From: a virus
Direction: 5' to 3' (one strand)
Length of the DNA stretch: 62,934 nucleotides
IMG/VR virus record: IMGVR_UViG_3300037189_005381
Coordinates: 1-62,934 of that record
The position numbers were made by a program, and so were the translations under genes. The notes beneath the pieces were generated by a model. That model was not told the DNA's origin. It worked only from the letters and a program-made list of their open reading frames with translations, and made no database searches. Below, piece by piece: positions 58,870 through 62,934 of the stretch; position 1 is the first letter of the stretch, and the number at the start of each line of letters is the position of its first letter.

Positions 58870-59264
58870 TTTGTTTTCCTATAATTACCTTTTTCTGGAA
58901 TGACGTGACGTACTCCGCCTGTTGGATCTTCCATGTCACCCTTACGTCTTGGGATTAAATGTACGTGTGGCCAATCTACAGTTTGTCCTGCAGCCAACCC
59001 TATATTGAGCCCTACATTAAATCCATCCCATTCACCTGCCTGTACTTTTTTTATTCCTAGTTGAACAGCATCGTTCATAGCGTCTGCTAAAACATGTGTA
59101 GTATTATACTTTGGTATAAACAACAAGTGTCCTTCTGTAACTGGATATTTGTCTGCAAATACTTTAACGTGAAAGTCTTCCTCAATCAAATTATCCCACG
59201 GTGCATTTTTTGAATCTTCTATAAATGCTGGTTCAGTTAGAACTACTTTATATAAGTCGGTCAT
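58866..59264 (-). CDS. HIT-family nucleotide-binding protein
   Basis: A 132-residue protein from ATG 59264, which overlaps the upstream stop (ATGA); a GTG at 59276 is less likely. The fold is HIT: KYPVTEGHLLFIPKYNTTHV, GFNVGLNIGLAAGQTVDWPH and HVHLIPRRKGD. The active triad HxHxH is changed here to WPHVH, so the first His is Trp while the nucleophile position His remains. HIT proteins cleave nucleoside phosphates such as Ap4A or AMP conjugates. The C-terminal DPTGGVRHVIPEKGNY is typical for the group. It is coupled to the phosphoribosyltransferase. Confidence 0.85.
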   Translation of the reverse strand: MTDLYKVVLTEPAFIEDSKNAPWDNLIEEDFHVKVFADKYPVTEGHLLFIPKYNTTHVLADAMNDAVQLGIKKVQAGEWDGFNVGLNIGLAAGQTVDWPHVHLIPRRKGDMEDPTGGVRHVIPEKGNYRKTK

Positions 59265-59815
59265 TTTGTCCACCATTCTTCGTAAGGAAATTCAATCCAT
59301 ACATCGTTTACAGATTTATTAATTTCTTCTCCTGCAAAGTCCATTTTAATAGATGCTTTACTTGCCAAGTTATCAAATAAGACTGCAAATTTTACATTGT
59401 TGTTCCAAACAGTTTCCCAGGACTTGTCGTTAGGCATACAACCACTAGGCCAATCATTTAAAATCCAATTGACTGTGTTACCCTGGTCATTAATGTCGTC
59501 TACTATTAGTATGTTTTTTCTAGACAATACGTTACTAGATTCGCCATCATTGAATTCTCTGTCTTCTATATTAACATACCCATAAGCATCTTCAGCCATA
59601 CCTAAATCGCTAACGCATTCGCCACCATCTCGTAAACTTACTTGCAATGGTCGCATTGGAACATTTAGATAATGACTGATCATAACTGCTGGTAGTAGGC
59701 CACCTCTACTAATGCCAACAATGTAGTCTGGTTTCCACTCGCTAAGAGTTATTTGTCTGCACAGACTACTAACTAAATTTTTAAATTCAGTGTATGTTAT
59801 TATGCGCTTGCTCAT
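59261..59815 (-). CDS. Phosphoribosyltransferase (XGPRT/HGPRT-like)
   Basis: A 184-residue type I phosphoribosyltransferase. The PRPP-binding loop ILIVDDINDQGNT is at about residues 101-113, and the early PDYIVGISRGGLLPAVMISH is like xanthine/hypoxanthine-guanine enzymes. It likely salvages purine bases to nucleotides for phage DNA synthesis. Inserts around YGYVNIEDREFNDGESSN and MPNDKSWETVWNNN are longer than in the E. coli enzyme. It overlaps the cupin gene by 29 bases and the HIT gene by four. Confidence 0.88.
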   Translation of the reverse strand: MSKRIITYTEFKNLVSSLCRQITLSEWKPDYIVGISRGGLLPAVMISHYLNVPMRPLQVSLRDGGECVSDLGMAEDAYGYVNIEDREFNDGESSNVLSRKNILIVDDINDQGNTVNWILNDWPSGCMPNDKSWETVWNNNVKFAVLFDNLASKASIKMDFAGEEINKSVNDVWIEFPYEEWWTK

Positions 59816-60272
59816 ATCTTTCCTTAAGGTATTGTTCGTGTTGGATCCATTTGTTATTAACTAAAAATCCCCAATCACGTTTTTTAGGTCCAGGCATAAA
59901 CAGTGTCCATGCTGTTACACCTTCTTTTAGCTCGATGCGATGATAACTGTTTGGACTACAAATGCGGAAATGCCCAGGACCACGCCATTTGCGTACTTCA
60001 CAACTTTTAGTACCATCTGAGTTAAATTGTGGAATCCATTCGTAGTATCCACCTTTGAGTATCAGTGTAGCATAAGGCCATGGATGATCATGAACATCGT
60101 CAGGATCACCTTTTAAAAACTTGTGTAAGAATACGTTAAAAGGAAAATTATCTCTGTCTTTTAAAAACAAATAATAGCGTTCTAAATACGGGTCATCACT
60201 TTGACGATCCATAACAATACGCTTTCTTCCTCTCTTATCTAACCAATTAAGGAAATGACTGGTAATCTTCAT
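59787..60272 (-). CDS. Cupin-fold protein, 161 residues
   Basis: Cupin-type metal site visible: DVHDHPWPYATLILKGGYYE (about residues 58-77) with two His and a downstream His in SPNSYHRIEL (about 110). YLERYYLFLKDRDNFPFNVF and RDWGFLVNNKWIQHEQY flank it. The fold resembles cysteine-dioxygenase-like cupins, but the substrate is unknown. Common in marine T4-like phages. Its start overlaps the 58-residue gene by 26 bases. Confidence 0.75.
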   Translation of the reverse strand: MKITSHFLNWLDKRGRKRIVMDRQSDDPYLERYYLFLKDRDNFPFNVFLHKFLKGDPDDVHDHPWPYATLILKGGYYEWIPQFNSDGTKSCEVRKWRGPGHFRICSPNSYHRIELKEGVTAWTLFMPGPKKRDWGFLVNNKWIQHEQYLKERYEQAHNNIH

Positions 60273-60423
60273 CGCTTTCTTCCTTACAAAGTTCGTAAAC
60301 GGTTTTAAATTGATCCCACGCTTTTTGAAGCGCAGGATACTGATTACACATTACACCTAACTCTACTGCTTTGATGTTGTATTCTAAATAGTATTTGTTT
60401 TGTGTTTCAAAGTCTAAATTCAT
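60247..60423 (-). CDS. Small protein between folE and the cupin gene, 58 residues
   Basis: From ATG 60423 to TAA 60247, beginning MNLDFETQNKYYLEYNIKAV and ending DEDYQSFP. Its ATG overlaps the folE stop (ATGA), and it overlaps the cupin gene by 26 bases, so it is part of the unit. The sequence is acidic and helical with aromatic residues. No family is recognised. Confidence 0.72.
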   Translation of the reverse strand: MNLDFETQNKYYLEYNIKAVELGVMCNQYPALQKAWDQFKTVYELCKEESDEDYQSFP

Positions 60424-61169
60424 CTAGGAGCAAACTCTTGTTGTAATTTAATGTTATCAAAAAATTCTTTTTTCGCTCCTGGATCAGTTTTAAACGTACC
60501 AGTTAGTACAGTTGTTTGTGTTAATGAACTGTGAGCCATAATGCCGCGATTCTCACAGCAACCATGTGTGGCTTGAATGTAGACTGCTACGTTTTGGGAG
60601 TTTGTTGCTTTTTGGATCTCCCTAGCAATGTCATTACAAAGTTCCTCCTGGAGAGTACCTCGTCTTGCACACCACTGTGCGATGCGTGTGTATTTGCTGA
60701 GTCCAATGAGTTTCTCGGCAGCAATAATGCCAATATAAGCAACGCCAGCAACGGGTTGGTGATGATGGCTACACATACTGCGAAGCTCACTACGAACAAC
60801 CAACATACCCTCATAACGGTCCGCCGAGTCATTTGGAAATGCTGTACAATCTGGTGCTGGTTCATATCTTCCTGCCATTATTTCATTAAAGTACATTTTA
60901 GCCAGTCGGCGGGCTGTACCATGCGAGTTAGGATCATTTTCTCGATCAATAAGCAATCGATCTAGTACTAGTTCAAATGCTTCAGTTGCTTCGTCAATGA
61001 GCTTGTGTTTCATTTCTTCAGTGACATAATCTGATACATTGTCACCTGCCCAAAAACGTTTTTGATCACGTTTCATTTTAAAGCGAATTACATCTGCTAG
61101 ATATGCTTCTTTATATCCGCCATCGCCTGCCATTGCGTCTAAGCCTGTTTCATTATTTTTTGATGTCAT
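60420..61169 (-). CDS. folE: GTP cyclohydrolase I FolE
   Basis: A 249-residue enzyme that converts GTP to dihydroneopterin triphosphate, first step of folate and of 7-deazaguanine (queuosine/preQ0) synthesis. The zinc/catalytic segment SMCSHHHQPV (about residues 131-140), AEKLIGLSKYTRIAQWCARR and ATHGCCENRGI are diagnostic. The N-terminal 70 residues are extended over bacterial FolE (E. coli 222 total). It is preceded by AGGAATC and a TTGACA/TATAAT promoter. With queE and thyA/DHFR in the window it can feed either pathway. Confidence 0.95.
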   Translation of the reverse strand: MTSKNNETGLDAMAGDGGYKEAYLADVIRFKMKRDQKRFWAGDNVSDYVTEEMKHKLIDEATEAFELVLDRLLIDRENDPNSHGTARRLAKMYFNEIMAGRYEPAPDCTAFPNDSADRYEGMLVVRSELRSMCSHHHQPVAGVAYIGIIAAEKLIGLSKYTRIAQWCARRGTLQEELCNDIAREIQKATNSQNVAVYIQATHGCCENRGIMAHSSLTQTTVLTGTFKTDPGAKKEFFDNIKLQQEFAPR

Positions 61170-61195
61170 TATTGATTCCTATACTAAACAAGTTA

Positions 61196-61225
61196 ATTAT
61201 AACATTATTTAGGATCATATGTCAA
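61196..61225 (-). promoter_or_regulatory. Sigma70 promoter for folE, with CCTAAATAAT spacer motif
   Basis: Minus strand TTGACA (61220-61225), 18 bases, TATAAT (61196-61201). The spacer holds CCTAAATAAT as in the queE promoter. The TGA of the upstream gene stop lies within the -35 box. Confidence 0.8.
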
Positions 61226-61536
61226 ACTTTTAAACTTTCCATAGTTATGATTTTACCAATTTCACTGCCTAAATCCTTGTCATTGGTAATAACATATAAA
61301 CTAATATTGTGTCTGTCTTTTCTATCATCGTACATAGCTGTTTCAATAATGGTACCGCCACTGGCTTTGTACATTTTGAATTTTACAGCCCTAGTGTCCA
61401 ATGAATCAGAAACTTCTATAGGTCTAATTTGTTTAGTAGAAGCTAGGTTATATGGTACAAGCCCACTATCAACTTCCCTGTCCTTTCGCATAATGTTCTC
61501 TGCTTTTTTCATAATCCATTTATCAAACCATTTCAT
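61222..61536 (-). CDS. Conserved hypothetical protein, 104 residues
   Basis: ATG 61536 (MKWFDKWIMKKAENIMRKDR) lies one base after the preceding stop; a longer frame to 61614 lies inside the oxygenase gene. The N-terminal amphipathic helix could bind membrane. The rest is beta-like (RAVKFKMYKASGGTIIETAM; RHNISLYVITNDKDLGSEIG). Similar proteins occur in marine T4-like phages. Function unknown. Confidence 0.77.
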   Translation of the reverse strand: MKWFDKWIMKKAENIMRKDREVDSGLVPYNLASTKQIRPIEVSDSLDTRAVKFKMYKASGGTIIETAMYDDRKDRHNISLYVITNDKDLGSEIGKIITMESLKV

Positions 61537-61537
61537 A

Positions 61538-62116
61538 TTAATACTCCATATCTGCGGCAACAATAAACCGATACTCTTTTGATTGAGGTGGCATCGGTCT
61601 GTGCCATTGGTCACTGGGATAAACTAGCCAACTTTGACTAGCGGGGGTTACTACCAAACGTTCCTGCTCTTTAACTCCGTTAGGAGCAAACTCAGTACCA
61701 CTTAGCATATATACAGCATCATTTGGTATATGCAAATAATAAATTGCAGATAAAGAATTATTTTCTTTGGTCAAATGATGGGTGTGCCAAAGATCATCAC
61801 GATCTTCAACAATGTCATTATTGGTCATGAAACTCCATGCTTGCATATTTTTAATTTGAACTTCTTTGCCCAAATACATAAAACAACTAAAAATAAAACT
61901 CATTCGAAGTTTAAGCCAATGTTGTTCAGTTCTAGCAAACACATTTTCAGAGGTTTGAAACTTTGGACTATTTTTAAAATAGTTTCCACTTTCAATTATA
62001 TTTTTGATGTCTTGTTTTGCAAGTGATTCATCTTGCGGAGATATTATAGAAGAAAAATTATATTTTTTAAATACGTCATTTTCTTCTACAATCGTTCTAT
62101 TGTTTGAGTTGCTCAA
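61538..62116 (-). CDS. 2OG-Fe(II) oxygenase-like protein, about 192 residues
   Basis: The only standard start upstream of the domain is TTG 62116, 20 bases inside the glycosyltransferase end; the true start is uncertain. The core shows DLWHTHHLTKENNSLSAIYY (about residues 106-125), YMLSGTEF and WLVYPSDQWHRPMPPQSKEY-RF, the last with the distal His and Arg that close the 2OG site in this oxygenase group. The family is common in marine T4-like phages, but substrates are unknown. A different group from the oxygenase at 45353. Confidence 0.72.
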   Translation of the reverse strand: MSNSNNRTIVEENDVFKKYNFSSIISPQDESLAKQDIKNIIESGNYFKNSPKFQTSENVFARTEQHWLKLRMSFIFSCFMYLGKEVQIKNMQAWSFMTNNDIVEDRDDLWHTHHLTKENNSLSAIYYLHIPNDAVYMLSGTEFAPNGVKEQERLVVTPASQSWLVYPSDQWHRPMPPQSKEYRFIVAADMEY

Positions 62117-62934
62117 TTAATTTACCTGCACTGAAGAAGTTGTTAGTTAAATCAATAGTTTGACTTTTTAGTTTTGGCAATCTAGTTTCATAATGATCCA
62201 TGTGTTGCATAATTGCAAAACACAAATTTGGACGATGTGCTTGATAAGATTCAAAACTTTCAGTCCATATACTTGGATATTTGAAAATGTCATAGTACAT
62301 TTCACTATAGCTTAGTCTATCAGGCACCATGGGAATAGCGTCTACTACTGCGCCTTCGTAACAACTAATACCCAGTGTTTCTTGTAGGTTAGCACTGAAT
62401 ACCATCTTTGCTTCGCCTAACAAATTATGATATTCATTTTTTGTTAATTGCTGATCTTGGCATACTACAAATTCATATTGTGGCAAGTGTTCTTTTAGAT
62501 CTCTAAAGATTTCAACCTGCTTCTCTGGAGCAATTCGATGAGGGAACAGGATAAGATCACGCTTGGGCATATTCTTATACATTGTTAATGTTCCGTCCAT
62601 ATATTCCATGGGCCATCCTGAGCGTACTATCTTTCCACTTGCTACATATTCATCAATTTGATGTTTGACAAATACTTCACGTTTAATCTCAAACAGATTT
62701 TTAATAAACAAGTCAATGTGAAAGTCTGTAGCAAAGTAATTGTGATCAAACGAATGGAAAAAACTTTTCTCAGCATGTCTGACCCAAGGCTTGTCACCGA
62801 CAAGACGACCTAAGAAGTCTTGCGGATCATAACTACCTGCATGCCACAAGCCATGTGTTGTTACTGGAATACCCAGTAACTCACTCATGTACTTTAAGTT
62901 TATAATGCCCGGATGCCAAGCATCAGTAAAAATA
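62097..62934 (-). CDS. Glycosyltransferase (GT-B type), 5' end outside window
   Basis: The frame stays open upstream of ATG 62888 to the window edge and reads FTDAWHPGIINLKYMSELLG, which fits the protein, so the start lies outside. About 279 residues are visible. The donor-binding half shows DLILFPHRIAPEKQVEIFRD, YEFVVCQDQQLTKNEYHNLL and FSANLQETLGISCYEGAVVD, the Glu-rich GT-B nucleotide-sugar site. It may glucosylate phage DNA, modify the host surface, or alter virion proteins. Confidence 0.82.
   Translation of the reverse strand, partial: IFTDAWHPGIINLKYMSELLGIPVTTHGLWHAGSYDPQDFLGRLVGDKPWVRHAEKSFFHSFDHNYFATDFHIDLFIKNLFEIKREVFVKHQIDEYVASGKIVRSGWPMEYMDGTLTMYKNMPKRDLILFPHRIAPEKQVEIFRDLKEHLPQYEFVVCQDQQLTKNEYHNLLGEAKMVFSANLQETLGISCYEGAVVDAIPMVPDRLSYSEMYYDIFKYPSIWTESFESYQAHRPNLCFAIMQHMDHYETRLPKLKSQTIDLTNNFFSAGKLIEQLKQ

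Overview
This window is part of the genome of a T4-like myovirus of the marine type (the cyanophage / pelagiphage branch). Two complete T4 blocks support this: the head genes gp20-gp21-gp22-gp23 with small core proteins, and the baseplate genes gp26, gp48, gp53, gp5, gp25 and gp6. The recombination pair gp46/gp47 and the late sigma factor gp55 are also present. The metabolic genes point to the marine branch: thyA/DHFR, a MoxR-VWA pair, folE, queE, a phosphoribosyltransferase, a HIT protein and 2OG-Fe(II) oxygenases. DNA is mostly AT-rich. No photosynthesis gene, tRNA, integrase or CRISPR array is visible, so the host cannot be fixed from this window.

Layout: (1) 1-8036, minus strand: head genes from the 3'-truncated major capsid protein back to the portal, then a tape-measure-like protein. 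(2) 8099-9186, plus: gp26 and a gp51-like gene joined by a probable -1 frameshift site. (3) 9187-9680: a non-coding, hairpin-rich, GC-richer convergent gap. (4) 9681-14504, minus: gp55-gp47-gp46 followed by small genes, driven by a consensus sigma70 promoter. (5) 14585-48394, plus: baseplate genes, a giant 4747-residue virion protein (about 23% of the window), an attachment protein, and four paralogous tail-fibre-like proteins interrupted by a 2OG oxygenase and a small gene. (6) 48391-62934, minus: thyA, DHFR, conserved small genes, VWA/MoxR, RNase H-type exonuclease, QueE, purine-salvage and cupin genes, FolE, a second 2OG oxygenase, and a glycosyltransferase whose 5' end lies outside the window.

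Regulation can be read in part. T4-type late promoters (consensus near ATAAATA) precede structural blocks at about 8061, 8087, 14560, 21021, 38720 and 51268. Sigma70-like early promoters precede gp55, QueE, FolE, MoxR and VWA. Several late elements overlap a stop codon or an early promoter. Many structural genes are chained by TAATG or ATGA overlaps, indicating translational coupling.

The observations most worth following up are: the gp26/gp51 slippery site; the giant protein with FG-GAP propeller and chitin-binding-like modules; the structured 490-nt gap; overlapping early/late promoters, two of which share a 10-base spacer motif; the fibre paralogue array with its embedded oxygenase; an RBS hairpin at 54469-54500; and QueE with a split cysteine motif alongside FolE, suggesting 7-deazaguanine metabolism. 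All assignments come from reading the sequence and remembered family features; no database search was run.
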